Numbered from the stretch's first letter, positions 1-8,113 are shown. The stretch is DNA of 16,969 nt from Gammaproteobacteria bacterium (GCA_016762995.1 JAESUT010000007.1:1-16969); one strand, 5' to 3'. The notes: generated by a model from the letters alone, not told the origin. Translations and numbers: made by a program.

Positions 1-396
1 CGCCATTATTGGGAATATATGTCCTGGCTGCACAATGTCTTCAGACCCACTGTCTCGCCCAACGGCAACTTGAATAGTACGGGCCCTATCGCCTGCAGAA
101 ATACCGGTAGTTACACCCGTTGCCGCCTCGATAGAGACGGTGAAATTAGTATTATAGGGCGTGTTGTTTTCGTTCACCATGAGAGGCAACTTCAAATGCT
201 TGCAGCGCTCATGAGTGAGAGTAAGGCATATCAAACCACGTGCGTTGGTCGCCATGAAATTAATATCTTCGGTACGCACACGCTCAGCGGCAATAATGAG
301 ATCGCCTTCGTTCTCTCTATCTTCATCGTCCATCAATATCACCATCTTTCCCTGGCGAATGTCGTCGATGATTTCTTCTATCGAATTCAACTTCAT
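1..396 (-). CDS. ribB: 3,4-dihydroxy-2-butanone-4-phosphate synthase (RibB or N-terminus of RibBA), partial at left edge
   Basis: This gene makes 3,4-dihydroxy-2-butanone 4-phosphate from ribulose 5-phosphate, the four-carbon precursor of riboflavin. The visible 132 residues begin [19 protein letters not shown] and carry the family's acidic motif [11 protein letters not shown], followed by [14 protein letters not shown], the TNFTVSIEA block and [12 protein letters not shown]. The reading frame runs off the window at position 1, so I cannot tell monofunctional RibB from a RibBA fusion with a GTP cyclohydrolase II domain. I chose the ATG at 394-396 because known proteins start at this point (xxLNSIEE). 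An in-frame ATG at 475-477 would add 27 residues and overlap the end of ribE by 14 bp; neither start has a strong Shine-Dalgarno sequence. It is the last visible gene of the nrdR-ribD-ribE-ribB run. Confidence 0.93.
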   Translation of the reverse strand, partial: MKLNSIEEIIDDIRQGKMVILMDDEDRENEGDLIIAAERVRTEDINFMATNARGLICLTLTHERCKHLKLPLMVNENNTPYNTNFTVSIEAATGVTTGISAGDRARTIQVAVGRDSGSEDIVQPGHIFPIMA

Positions 397-463
397 AATT
401 TTTCTAAACTCTTGGTAAACTTCCCTAAACTCACTCGAAAAATACGCTTTTCCTGATGCTGAC

Positions 464-1111
464 CTAACTAAAGCCATGCTTTGTCAAAAAGTCTTTATTC
501 AATCCTTCTTCACCAGAATCGGTTCCTTGTAATAGCCTCTCTAGATAACGAGCTATAAGATCAACTTCCAGATTAACGCTCTGACCCACTTTGTAGTCGC
601 CAATTATCGTTTCTGTTTGTGTGTGAGGAATAACGTTGACGGTAAATTTTCTACCAGCTACTTCGTTCACAGTCAGGCTAGTGCCATCAATGCAAACAGA
701 GCCCTTGGCGGCAATATACTTCGCTATCTCTTTTGGAGCTTCATATACCAATCGTACACTAGCGCCGTCTGCGGACGACTCAACTAGGCTGCCCACACCA
801 TCCACATGACCGCTAACAATATGCCCGCCTAGGCGTCCACTCGCGAGCATGGCCTTCTCTAGGTTCACGCGCGTGCCGCCCTTGAATTCTCCGAGAGCTG
901 TACAACGCATAGACTCATTGGAAACATCGGCGCCAAATAAATTTTTCTTAAGCTCTACAACGGTTAGACAGCAACCGTTCACTGCAATACTGTCACCGAG
1001 AACGACATCGCTTAGGTCGAGCTTTCCACTGTCGATAGTGAGGCGCCAGTCAGACCCTAACTGTTGTAATTTGGCTACTGAACCAATCGCCTCGATTATT
1101 CCGGTAAACAT
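464..1111 (-). CDS. ribE: Riboflavin synthase alpha subunit
   Basis: Riboflavin synthase converts two molecules of 6,7-dimethyl-8-ribityllumazine into riboflavin and a pyrimidine that is recycled. The 215-residue protein has the diagnostic start [12 protein letters not shown] and two lumazine-binding barrels: residues 1 to about 97, with [13 protein letters not shown] and [11 protein letters not shown], and about 98 to 190, with [16 protein letters not shown]. The C-terminal tail carries the helix used for trimer formation. Length is normal for the family (about 200-220). It starts 43 bp after ribD and is followed closely by ribB, fitting one transcript. This enzyme is called ribC in E. coli and ribE in most other bacteria. 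Confidence 0.96.
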   Translation of the reverse strand: MFTGIIEAIGSVAKLQQLGSDWRLTIDSGKLDLSDVVLGDSIAVNGCCLTVVELKKNLFGADVSNESMRCTALGEFKGGTRVNLEKAMLASGRLGGHIVSGHVDGVGSLVESSADGASVRLVYEAPKEIAKYIAAKGSVCIDGTSLTVNEVAGRKFTVNVIPHTQTETIIGDYKVGQSVNLEVDLIARYLERLLQGTDSGEEGLNKDFLTKHGFS

Positions 1112-1154
1112 TGTGTTATTCGCTTATCTGAATCAGTTTTCTGTGGACTTAAAA

Positions 1155-2321
1155 TCAGATCGGTTTTAGTACGACGCGTATATCGCGATCTATCTGCCGC
1201 AAATCGGTAATCTCAAAATCCAGGCTATCCGACATTGATTCGATACCCGCTATATTGAGCAAAGACCGCGCATCACTACCAAGCAATTTTGGCGCGATAT
1301 AGATGATCAATTCATCTACCAAGCCCGCCTGTATAAACGCTGCACTTAACGTGGCGCCTGCTTCCACAAGCACTTCGGTACAGCCAAAATCGGAGGCCAG
1401 CGATTCTAGCATACTATGCAGACTTACTCTCTTTCCCCCACCAGCCGCTTGCAGGTATTCCACATTCGGCGCAGGGTTTTTAACAGCATCAGGCGGCTGG
1501 ATAGAGAATATCTTCACCTCGCCTGGCAGGTTTAGGATTTTAGCCGTACCGGGAGTACGAAGCTGACTATCTAGAATTACTCGCAGAGGTTGTTTTGACA
1601 GAGAGAGCTCATTGCGAGCAATCTCTTCTGGAGCAAGCTTCAGGTCACCGATACGGACATTCAAAGAAGGATCGTCTGCTAGCACAGTCCCTATGCCTGT
1701 TATCACGGCGCCGCTTGCGGCACGCAGCCTCTGCACGTCACTTCGTGACTCTCGCCCACTTATCCACTTGCTCTCGCCATTCGCCAGTGCGGTTCGGCCA
1801 TCCAAACTCATTGCGAGCTTACAGCGAACATAGGGAATACCCTGTTCTCGCCTCTTGAAGTAGCCAGGGGTTACTGCTCGGGACAGTGAATCAAAATCGC
1901 TTAGCTGCGTTACGGGTATTCCAGCTTCTATTAGTTTTGCAACGCCGCTTCCCGCAACCTCAGGATTCGGGTCGATGCTAGCGATGACAACCTGGGAGAC
2001 ACCAGCGGCAATCAACGCATCGCTACAGGGACCGGTTCGACCGGTATGCGAGCACGGCTCGAGACTGACGAAGGCTATCGAAGATCTTGCCCGATCACCT
2101 GCCAGCTTCAACGCCATCACTTCGGCATGATCCTCACCCATGGCAACATGCCAACCCTCGCCTACAATTTCCTGATTCGTAACGAGAACGCAACCTACCC
2201 GAGGATTCGAGGATGTATTAATAGCATTCCCGGCCAGATCTATCGCTCTGCGCATATAGACTGGCCAGTCAACAATTTCTGGCTCTAGTTCATCGTTACG
2301 AATTTTTTTCATGGTTTTCAT
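1155..2321 (-). CDS. ribD: Bifunctional diaminohydroxyphosphoribosylaminopyrimidine deaminase / 5-amino-6-(5-phosphoribosylamino)uracil reductase
   Basis: RibD performs the second and third steps of the pyrimidine branch of riboflavin synthesis: deamination, then NADPH-dependent reduction of the ribose side chain. In the N-terminal deaminase domain (about residues 20-150) the zinc ligands are visible as HAE (65-67) and the PCSHTGRTGPC stretch (Cys90, Cys99). The reductase domain starts near residue 164 with VRCKLAMSLDGRTAL and SKWISG, and continues to the end with LVEAGATLSAAFI. Its 388 residues are near the family norm of 360-380; the excess lies in a short N-terminal tail. ATGs at 2319-2321 and 2310-2312 are both possible and neither has a clear ribosome binding site. 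It lies 111 bp downstream of nrdR. Confidence 0.96.
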   Translation of the reverse strand: MKTMKKIRNDELEPEIVDWPVYMRRAIDLAGNAINTSSNPRVGCVLVTNQEIVGEGWHVAMGEDHAEVMALKLAGDRARSSIAFVSLEPCSHTGRTGPCSDALIAAGVSQVVIASIDPNPEVAGSGVAKLIEAGIPVTQLSDFDSLSRAVTPGYFKRREQGIPYVRCKLAMSLDGRTALANGESKWISGRESRSDVQRLRAASGAVITGIGTVLADDPSLNVRIGDLKLAPEEIARNELSLSKQPLRVILDSQLRTPGTAKILNLPGEVKIFSIQPPDAVKNPAPNVEYLQAAGGGKRVSLHSMLESLASDFGCTEVLVEAGATLSAAFIQAGLVDELIIYIAPKLLGSDARSLLNIAGIESMSDSLDFEITDLRQIDRDIRVVLKPI

Positions 2322-2432
2322 GAATGAGGTTGTGCTTTAAAAGAAATTGGGCTTCAGCAGGAACCGCGCTTTTCGGACAGGTGACCTTGAGACTATTGCG
2401 CACCGAATTCGAAATTGAAAAACAAGCTGAAC

Positions 2433-2894
2433 TTATTTTGAATTGTCTTCGGAGAGACGGTCAATTTCCGCACGAAATTCATCGAGGTCTTTGAAGCTGC
2501 GGTAGACCGAGGCGAATCTAACGAAGGCAACCTCATCTAGATCGCGCAACTCTTTCATGACTAGCTCGCCTACTACTCGAGACTGAATCTCGCGCTCGCC
2601 ACTGGAACGAAGATTTGCCTTGATACGCGTAACTGCCTCTTCTACCTTCTCGATACTTACGGGGCGTTTCTCTAAGGCCTTGGTTAGGCCCGCCATCAAC
2701 TTGTCTTCGTTGAAAGGTTCGCGTACGCCATCCGTCTTGATGATTCTCGGCATCACCAACTCGGCAGACTCGTAAGTGGTAAACCTCTCTTCGCAAGTAA
2801 TACACTCGCGCCTACGGCGGACGTTATTGCCCTCGGTTACTAACCGAGAATCTATTACCTTGGTGTCAATTGCGCCACAAAAAGGACAATGCAT
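2433..2894 (-). CDS. nrdR: Transcriptional repressor NrdR
   Basis: NrdR senses ATP/dATP through an ATP-cone and represses ribonucleotide reductase genes. The 153-residue protein starts MHCPFC and has a zinc ribbon with Cys3, Cys6, Cys31 and Cys34, the basic VRRRREC segment, and an ATP-cone from about residue 49 ([18 protein letters not shown]) to about 139. I placed the start at the ATG at 2892-2894 because almost all NrdR proteins begin exactly there. Extending upstream requires a TTG at 2910-2912 and adds six residues (MNEWFF) with no family support. The position between glyA and ribD is a common gammaproteobacterial order. No pair of NrdR boxes is evident inside the window, so its targets lie elsewhere. 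Confidence 0.96.
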   Translation of the reverse strand: MHCPFCGAIDTKVIDSRLVTEGNNVRRRRECITCEERFTTYESAELVMPRIIKTDGVREPFNEDKLMAGLTKALEKRPVSIEKVEEAVTRIKANLRSSGEREIQSRVVGELVMKELRDLDEVAFVRFASVYRSFKDLDEFRAEIDRLSEDNSK

Positions 2895-2982
2895 AAAAAA
2901 CCACTCATTCAATTAATATTTTAATAACGCAGCAAGAAGCCGTCTCGACTGACTCGTCTTAGGAGCCTGCTAGAACTTGTTA

Positions 2983-4239
2983 CTACTCTTGATACACGGG
3001 GAAACGAGCGCAGAGCTCAACCACCTTCTGTTTTACCTCGGCTATCACCGCTTCATTCTCGATATCATCGAGGATATCACACATCCAAGTAGTTAGATCG
3101 GCAACCTCAGTCTCACCAAAGCCTCGCGTAGTGATTGCAGGTGAACCTAGACGCAAGCCACTCGTTACGAACGGCGGCTTGGGGTCATTTGGAACGGCGT
3201 TTTTGTTTACCGTAATATTCGCCAGCCCCAAAGCGGCATCGGCATCTTTGCCGGTAATACCCTGCCTAATTAAACTAAGCAGAAATAGATGATCGTCCGT
3301 ACCTCCGGACACGACATCGAAGCCTCGCTCGATAAACCCCTTCGCCATAGTTCTTGCATTCGCTACCACCTGCGCCTGATAGGTCTTGAATTCTTCACTC
3401 ATCGCCTCTTTGAAACACACGGCTTTTGCTGCGATGACGTGCATCAATGGGCCGCCCTGACTCTCAGGGAATACTGCAAAGTTAAGCTTCTTCTCCAGAT
3501 CAGGATTCGCTCTAGCGAGGATGATTCCACCGCGTGGTCCGCGTAGAGTTTTGTGGGTAGTCGACGTGGTGACATCGGCGATGTTTACCGGGCTTGGATA
3601 AACACCCGCGGCAATCAACCCTGCGACGTGAGCCATGTCGACCACAAAGTAAGCACCGACACTATCCGCTATATCGCGGAATTTCTGCCAATCGACAACA
3701 CGTGAAAACGCGGAGAAGCCTGCCATGATCATCTTCGGCTTATGCTCCTGAGCCAGCGCGTTCACCTGCTCGTAGTCGATGTCTCCGGTTTCACTATTCA
3801 AACCGTATTGCACTGCATTGTAGATTCTTCCTGAGAAACTCACGCTGGCACCGTGAGTCAGGTGGCCGCCATCTGCTAGACTCATGCCCAATACCGTATC
3901 TCCAGGCTTCATTAGCGCCATGTACACGGCGGCATTCGCCTGTGAACCAGAGTGTGGCTGTACGTTTGCATAGTCTGCTCCGAACAACTCTTTCACTCGG
4001 GCTATGGCCAAATTCTCGATAACATCCACATGCTCACAACCGCCGTAGTAACGCTTACCCGGATAGCCCTCGGCGTACTTATTGGTTAACACTGAGCCTT
4101 GCGCCTCCATAACATGAGGACTGGTGTGATTCTCGGATGCGATTAGTTCGATGTGCTGTTCTTGGCGAATTTTCTCTTTTTCAATGGCCGCGCCAATCTC
4201 TGGGTCAAATTCTGAAAGCTTAGTATCGCTAGTAAACAT
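2983..4239 (-). CDS. glyA: Serine hydroxymethyltransferase
   Basis: GlyA interconverts serine plus tetrahydrofolate and glycine plus 5,10-methylene-tetrahydrofolate, the main source of one-carbon units. The 418 residues match the family length (417 in E. coli). Visible landmarks are [11 protein letters not shown] (30-40), [13 protein letters not shown] (58-70), the PLP-binding DMAHVAGL (201-208) and the Schiff-base lysine Lys230 in [13 protein letters not shown]. The ATG at 4237-4239 has a good Shine-Dalgarno sequence, GGAG, six bases upstream (4246-4249 on the plus strand). The gene is divergent from ettA, with a 370-bp gap that must hold its promoter, and lies upstream of nrdR in the same direction. 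Confidence 0.98.
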   Translation of the reverse strand: MFTSDTKLSEFDPEIGAAIEKEKIRQEQHIELIASENHTSPHVMEAQGSVLTNKYAEGYPGKRYYGGCEHVDVIENLAIARVKELFGADYANVQPHSGSQANAAVYMALMKPGDTVLGMSLADGGHLTHGASVSFSGRIYNAVQYGLNSETGDIDYEQVNALAQEHKPKMIMAGFSAFSRVVDWQKFRDIADSVGAYFVVDMAHVAGLIAAGVYPSPVNIADVTTSTTHKTLRGPRGGIILARANPDLEKKLNFAVFPESQGGPLMHVIAAKAVCFKEAMSEEFKTYQAQVVANARTMAKGFIERGFDVVSGGTDDHLFLLSLIRQGITGKDADAALGLANITVNKNAVPNDPKPPFVTSGLRLGSPAITTRGFGETEVADLTTWMCDILDDIENEAVIAEVKQKVVELCARFPVYQE

Positions 4240-4609
4240 CTGCTACTCCGAAGGATTACTGGTTATGAGGGTAATGCTTGCATGTGAATTCTTCTCCGGA
4301 TTTACGCCAAATTCGCTTTCGCGGATTGGTTCGCAGATCAGGATTTTTGAAGGCGCTATTCTACATGATGCGCTTTCTTTGAACATTACTATTCTTAGCG
4401 TTCTGCTCGCATTCTGGCGCGTAAATGGGCAGAAAATTGCAATAAGCTTGTGCCATAATAGCGCTCCCAAGGCGCAAACATTATTGCAGCCTCAGCAGCA
4501 GCGAAATTGAATCTACACAAAGTAACCTCGTCAGCGAAAAAGTGCTGTATTTCGGGCGTTATTTCCAGACGCATTCATTCCAGCAAGCTCATTCTTAGGA
4601 AACTGTTCA
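4240..4609. other. Divergent intergenic region between glyA and ettA
   Basis: This 370-bp gap separates two divergent genes and must contain promoters for both. I see no convincing gene in it: the open frames present read into or antisense to glyA and have no coding character. No -35/-10 pair is strong enough to call on either strand. For glyA, a TAGAAT hexamer near 4360 on the minus strand lacks a good -35 partner. The one clear structure is the imperfect inverted repeat at 4438-4488, listed separately. EttA has an AGGA at 4597-4600, nine bases before its ATG. Confidence 0.6.
4438..4488. repeat. Imperfect inverted repeat (possible stem-loop or operator) in the glyA-ettA gap
   Basis: The outer arms TGCAATAA (4438-4445) and TTATTGCA (4481-4488) are perfect inverted copies. 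Inside them TTGTGCC (4448-4454) pairs with GGCGCAA (4471-4477) through seven pairs, one of them a T-G wobble. A 2-by-3 internal bulge separates the two stems and a 16-base loop closes the structure. No T-run follows, so it is not a standard terminator. Its place about 120 bp before ettA and 200 bp before glyA suggests a protein-binding site or a structured leader. Function is unknown. Confidence 0.5.
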
Positions 4610-6280
4610 ATGGCACAATTTGTATACACCATGCATCAGGTTAGCAAGATCGTCCCGCCAAAACGAGAAATCCTAAAAGACATCTCACTGTCCTTCTTCC
4701 CGGGGGCAAAGATCGGCGTATTAGGCCTAAATGGCTCCGGAAAATCGACGCTGCTGCGTATTATGGCCGGTGTGGACACAGAGTTTAATGGAGAGGCCCG
4801 CGCGCAGCCTGACATCAATATCGGCTACCTACCGCAGGAGCCGGTACTGGATGAAGATCAAGATGTGCGCGGTAACGTGCAGCAAGGCGTTCAAGAGATC
4901 ATCAAGCTCGTAGAAGACTTTAACGCGATAAGCGATAAATTTGCAGAGCCCATGAGCGACGCTGAGATGACGGAATTGCTGGAAAAACAGGGCGAACTGC
5001 AAACCAAGATCGATACCTGCGATGGCTGGGAGATTGAACGAATCTTGGAACGCGCCGCTGATGCTCTGCGCCTACCACCATGGGATGCTGAAGTAAGTAA
5101 ATTATCCGGCGGAGAGCGACGCCGTGTAGCCCTTTGCCGCCTGCTACTCAGCAAGCCGGATATGTTGCTACTCGATGAGCCTACGAACCATCTAGACGCC
5201 GAGAGCGTCGGCTGGCTAGAACGTTTCCTGCAGGACTATCCGGGAACTGTCGTTGCCATCACCCACGATCGCTACTTTCTCGATAATGCCGCTGGTTGGA
5301 TTCTCGAATTGGACCGTGGCCATGGTATCCCCTACGAGGGCAATTACACCAACTGGCTTGAAACGAAAGAGAAGCGACTAAAATCAGAAGCTAAGAAAGA
5401 AGCCGCCCACGAGCGCACCATAAAATCTGAACTGGAATGGGTGCGCGCGAATCCGAAGGGAAGGCAGTCTAAAAGCAAGGCCCGTATAGCAAGATTCGAG
5501 GAACTCAATTCACAAGATTTTCAGAAACGTAATGAGACATCAGAATTGTACATTCCTCCCGGCAAACGACTAGGAGACAAGGTCATCGAGGTGAAAGACC
5601 TCTGCAAGGGCTTCGCGGATAAAAGCCTTATCGAGAATCTAAGCTTCTCGGTACCCAAGGGCAGTATCGTCGGCATCATTGGCGGCAATGGTGCAGGTAA
5701 GACAACGTTCTTACGCATGCTCGTTGGAACGGAACAACCCGATAGCGGTTCCATAGAATTAGGAGAAACTGTTGATCTTGCCTATGTCGATCAGAGCCGC
5801 GACGAACTCAATGGAGAGAACACCGTCTGGCAGGAAATTTCTGGAGGGCAGGAGCAATTGCAAATAGGCAAGTATGAAGTCTCATCCAGAGCCTACGCCA
5901 GCCGCTTCAACTTTAAGGGCGGCGATCAGCAAAAATTCGTGAAAGACCTATCGGGCGGCGAACGCAATCGCCTGCATATGGCAAAGCTACTGAAGCGCGG
6001 CGGCAATGTTTTACTACTGGACGAACCAACTAACGATCTGGATGTAGAAACTCTGCGCGCCCTCGAAGAAGGCCTACTAGCTTATCCTGGCTGCGTCATC
6101 GTGGTCTCACACGATCGCTGGTTTCTTGACCGTATATGCACCCATATCCTAGCGTTCGAAGGTGGCAGCGAAGTCACCTGGCACGAAGGGAATTACACGG
6201 ACTATGAAACGGAGCGCAGGAAGCGCACTGGCGATTCGAACGTGCCGACACGTGTGAAGTACAAGAAATTAAACGGTTAG
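4610..6280 (+). CDS. ettA: Energy-dependent translational throttle protein EttA (ABC-F ATPase)
   Basis: EttA is a soluble ABC-F protein that binds the ribosomal E site and gates entry into the elongation cycle according to ATP/ADP ratio. The 556-residue protein has two ABC domains and no membrane segments. Domain 1 shows Walker A GLNGSGKST (39-47), signature LSGGE (165-169), Walker B MLLLDE (185-190) and H-switch THD (218-220). The EttA 'arm' insertion lies at about 91-138. A basic, charged linker spans about 240-325, with ANPKGRQSKSKARIARFEEL typical of EttA. Domain 2 shows GGNGAGKTT (358-366), LSGGE (447-451) and VLLLDE (467-472). Length and motifs match EttA (555 in E. coli) rather than Uup or YheS. 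Its stop codon is 12 bp from the end of the convergent P-like gene. Confidence 0.97.
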   Translation: MAQFVYTMHQVSKIVPPKREILKDISLSFFPGAKIGVLGLNGSGKSTLLRIMAGVDTEFNGEARAQPDINIGYLPQEPVLDEDQDVRGNVQQGVQEIIKLVEDFNAISDKFAEPMSDAEMTELLEKQGELQTKIDTCDGWEIERILERAADALRLPPWDAEVSKLSGGERRRVALCRLLLSKPDMLLLDEPTNHLDAESVGWLERFLQDYPGTVVAITHDRYFLDNAAGWILELDRGHGIPYEGNYTNWLETKEKRLKSEAKKEAAHERTIKSELEWVRANPKGRQSKSKARIARFEELNSQDFQKRNETSELYIPPGKRLGDKVIEVKDLCKGFADKSLIENLSFSVPKGSIVGIIGGNGAGKTTFLRMLVGTEQPDSGSIELGETVDLAYVDQSRDELNGENTVWQEISGGQEQLQIGKYEVSSRAYASRFNFKGGDQQKFVKDLSGGERNRLHMAKLLKRGGNVLLLDEPTNDLDVETLRALEEGLLAYPGCVIVVSHDRWFLDRICTHILAFEGGSEVTWHEGNYTDYETERRKRTGDSNVPTRVKYKKLNG

Positions 6281-6292
6281 CACGGGCCAGAT

Positions 6293-7006
6293 CTACAGCC
6301 CGAGCTCGTCTCGCATTGTCGCCAGGCGGGCTTTCACCTCATCCTTGCTGAGTTGGCGCGCGACTTTATCGGGAAGAGGTACAGCCACAGTCACTTCTAG
6401 CTGCTCTCCATTTATCACGCGCCGGCAAAGAAGCTGATAGTGATAGTCGAACAGCGGATACGACCTCGATTCGGATTCGGTAGCAAGAACAAACCAACCC
6501 GCAGCCTTCCCAGCCAAATAAACCGCCTCGTGACTCCAGGGATAATTCCGCTTGGGAGTAGATGCCTCACAGGCTTCTATATAGGCCTGCCGCGGAGACG
6601 GCAGTCCAAACAAATCTAGCCCCTGCTCACAGGCTTTCACCAAGGCCGCTATCGAGGGTAGGTAATCCTGCGTTCGAATCACCTGCTTTGCCGCATGCAC
6701 GATCTGTAGTGGAGAGTACATCTCCAAGGTGCCCAGCCAGTATTTCTTGGCGATAATCTGGCTTTCCGCATCGCTGAAAGCTTTGTGAAATTGATTGTGA
6801 TAAGCGAACTCAAATTCCGCGAAGATCTGATTTATCGCATCGACACGGTCAAGCTTGGCGTCATCGTTAAATTTGCCAGCGGGTTCCGCCACCCCTTCAC
6901 TAAGCTCTGGAGCGGATCTATTCCGCCCAACTTCGGTCAGCGATTCGTTCGAATCTTTCTTTAACTCTTTGCTGGCTTGATCCAGCAAGGGATTGATTTT
7001 CTGCAT
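6293..7006 (-). CDS. Replication protein P-like protein (putative replicative helicase loader)
   Basis: The 237 residues resemble phage lambda replication protein P (233 residues), which binds the DnaB helicase and delivers it to the origin. By eye the shared landmarks are, in order, a helical region from about 56 to 112, DYLPSIAALVKAC (114-126; lambda has FLPSPGQFVAWC), GLPSPRQAYIEAC (134-146), NYPWSHEAVYL (154-164; lambda SYPWKSNAHYWL), and a C-terminal segment ending MRDELGL (lambda IKAKFGL). The first 55 residues are charged and probably disordered. The ATG at 7004-7006 has no good Shine-Dalgarno and lies inside the upstream DnaT-like gene, overlapping it by 89 bp, which suggests translational coupling. 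No other phage gene is nearby, so I infer a domesticated chromosomal gene. The family match is by eye; the helicase-loading role is inferred. Confidence 0.75.
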   Translation of the reverse strand: MQKINPLLDQASKELKKDSNESLTEVGRNRSAPELSEGVAEPAGKFNDDAKLDRVDAINQIFAEFEFAYHNQFHKAFSDAESQIIAKKYWLGTLEMYSPLQIVHAAKQVIRTQDYLPSIAALVKACEQGLDLFGLPSPRQAYIEACEASTPKRNYPWSHEAVYLAGKAAGWFVLATESESRSYPLFDYHYQLLCRRVINGEQLEVTVAVPLPDKVARQLSKDEVKARLATMRDELGL

Positions 7007-8093
7007 AAGCTAAATCTGCACTCTCATTTTGTTTCAGCTGTCGTGCCCAGTCTTGTTTGATGAATTGGAGAAATACCGTATTCCAAGATGACTTAACCTG
7101 CTGACTGTCTTTCCAATACAAGACGAATTCGGGAATCTTGCCTCTAGCATATTCTTCATCGATCTCTGCAAGCGCCAATATTTCGAAACAGTCGTTGCTC
7201 GGCTGCCAGCTCGCCGTGATAGCTTTCGGCGTATCGTCGTAGCCAAATGATGCCGAGAATTTGGCCCACTGCCTGCGTATGTGCTCGATAAACTTGGTAT
7301 TCCATGCGCCGTTAACCATGCCGCGCTCACGCCAGTAAAGCACAAACTCAGGAACAGCATCTTCTATGAAGCTGCTATTAATACCCGAAATCTCTAGGAT
7401 GCCAACCGCATCGATGCTAGGTCGCCATGCGCCGGACATCTCGGTGGCGAGCTCATATGCTCCTTTCCGAGTTTGCTCTTCGCGCCATGCCTTCAGCGCC
7501 CACTTGTAAAATGCGTTTCCCCAAGAAAAGCGCGCCTGGCCACGGTCGCGCCAATAGCTGACGAACTCCGGGATGAGGGCATTCACAAATTCTTCCGGCA
7601 CATTGTGTTGTTGGCATTTCTTGATCCAATCCAGGCTGGGCTGCCAATTCGGCGCTATCAGCGTGGCACTGCCACTGTTCGGAATCGAGGGCATAGGATT
7701 CGGAGGCGCTATCCGAGGCGCTTCAGAGCGCCTACTAGGCGCAGACTGAATACTCGCAACACTGTTGCCTGCCGACTCATTGCTTGGATCGTCTATCGCA
7801 TAGAAGCTAGTGGGTGAGTTTGAAATTGGATCTACAACTATGAGCCCCAAATTTTGTAAACTGTTCTGCACTCGTGATATGTCTACCGTAGTCCAGAAAG
7901 GAAATGCCGACTGAAAATCGCTATCGCTTAGCACAGCCCAATCTAGGTTCGGGTGCGAAGCACGCCGACAAATTTCCTTGCCGTAGATAAGCTCGGCCAA
8001 AACCTGCAACATTACCGCCTCCTCCAAACCTATGGTCGCCGCCAAAGTGGGCGATATAATCAAGGGTCGTTCTGGCAGCAGTGAAGATTTCAT
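6918..8093 (-). CDS. Winged-helix-like protein with three DnaT-type domains (putative primosomal / origin-recognition partner)
   Basis: This 391-residue protein has three parts. Residues 1 to about 100 look like the N-terminal winged helix of phage replication organisers: IGLEEAVMLQVLAELI, then WAVLSDSDF and a helix ending LQNLGLIVV. Residues about 101-148 are a Pro/Ser-rich linker. Residues 149-350 hold three DnaT-like units, each of the form W-x-P-S, PEFV-x-YW, a central W, and a final W. DnaT is the E. coli primosome protein that helps load DnaB via DnaC. There is no clear ribosome binding site before the ATG at 8091-8093, and the next methionine is residue 28. Its 3' end overlaps the P-like gene, matching the lambda O then P gene order. 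I infer single-stranded DNA or primosome binding; alternatives are a general ssDNA-binding protein or a phage remnant. Confidence 0.75.
   Translation of the reverse strand: MKSSLLPERPLIISPTLAATIGLEEAVMLQVLAELIYGKEICRRASHPNLDWAVLSDSDFQSAFPFWTTVDISRVQNSLQNLGLIVVDPISNSPTSFYAIDDPSNESAGNSVASIQSAPSRRSEAPRIAPPNPMPSIPNSGSATLIAPNWQPSLDWIKKCQQHNVPEEFVNALIPEFVSYWRDRGQARFSWGNAFYKWALKAWREEQTRKGAYELATEMSGAWRPSIDAVGILEISGINSSFIEDAVPEFVLYWRERGMVNGAWNTKFIEHIRRQWAKFSASFGYDDTPKAITASWQPSNDCFEILALAEIDEEYARGKIPEFVLYWKDSQQVKSSWNTVFLQFIKQDWARQLKQNESADLAYAENQSLAGSSQQRVKERFERIADRSWAE
7047..7646 (-). repeat. Three coding repeats of a 73-residue DnaT-like unit
   Basis: The first and last tryptophans of each unit fall at residues 150/203, 223/276 and 296/349 of the protein, always 53 apart. 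Each unit starts exactly 73 residues (219 bp) after the previous one. PEFV recurs at 175, 248 and 321, YW at 180, 253 and 326, and the central W at 191, 264 and 337. DNA spans are 7485-7646, 7266-7427 and 7047-7208. The bases have diverged, so the duplication is old and the fixed spacing is under selection or indels have been tolerated poorly. Confidence 0.9.
7704..7742. repeat. AGGCGC repeat cluster with a 7-bp hairpin inside the DnaT-like gene
   Basis: AGGCGC occurs at 7704-7709, 7716-7721 and 7737-7742, and inverted as GCGCCT at 7728-7733. AGGCGCT (7716-7722) and AGCGCCT (7727-7733) form a perfect 7-bp hairpin with a TCAG loop. It lies in the part encoding the Pro/Ser-rich linker between the winged helix and the first DnaT unit. 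Codon repetition for S/R/A/P residues could explain part of it. Confidence 0.4.
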
Positions 8094-8113
8094 TTAGGGT
8101 AGAATCGGTTGTA

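Noticed and set aside
2322..2432. FMN riboswitch in the riboflavin operon
   Set aside because: Neither this gap nor the ribE-ribB junction shows the conserved FMN-element blocks; in many proteobacteria the element sits only before a stand-alone ribB.
2895..2912. Six-residue extension of NrdR from a TTG codon
   Set aside because: NrdR proteins start at MxCPFC; the extension has no family support.
4470..4490. CGCAAAC near 4473 as a PurR box controlling glyA
   Set aside because: Only one half resembles the PurR site (ACGCAAACGTTTGCGT); the other half does not match, so I do not call it.
4151..4510. Open frame on the plus strand across the glyA start and the glyA-ettA gap
   Set aside because: It runs antisense to the glyA N-terminus, has no recognisable domain, and no ribosome binding site. 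It is a shadow frame.
6283..6302. CGGGC/GCCCG hairpin between ettA and the P-like gene as a terminator
   Set aside because: Five-base arms, ten-base loop, no T-run, and overlap with the stop codon of the P-like gene.
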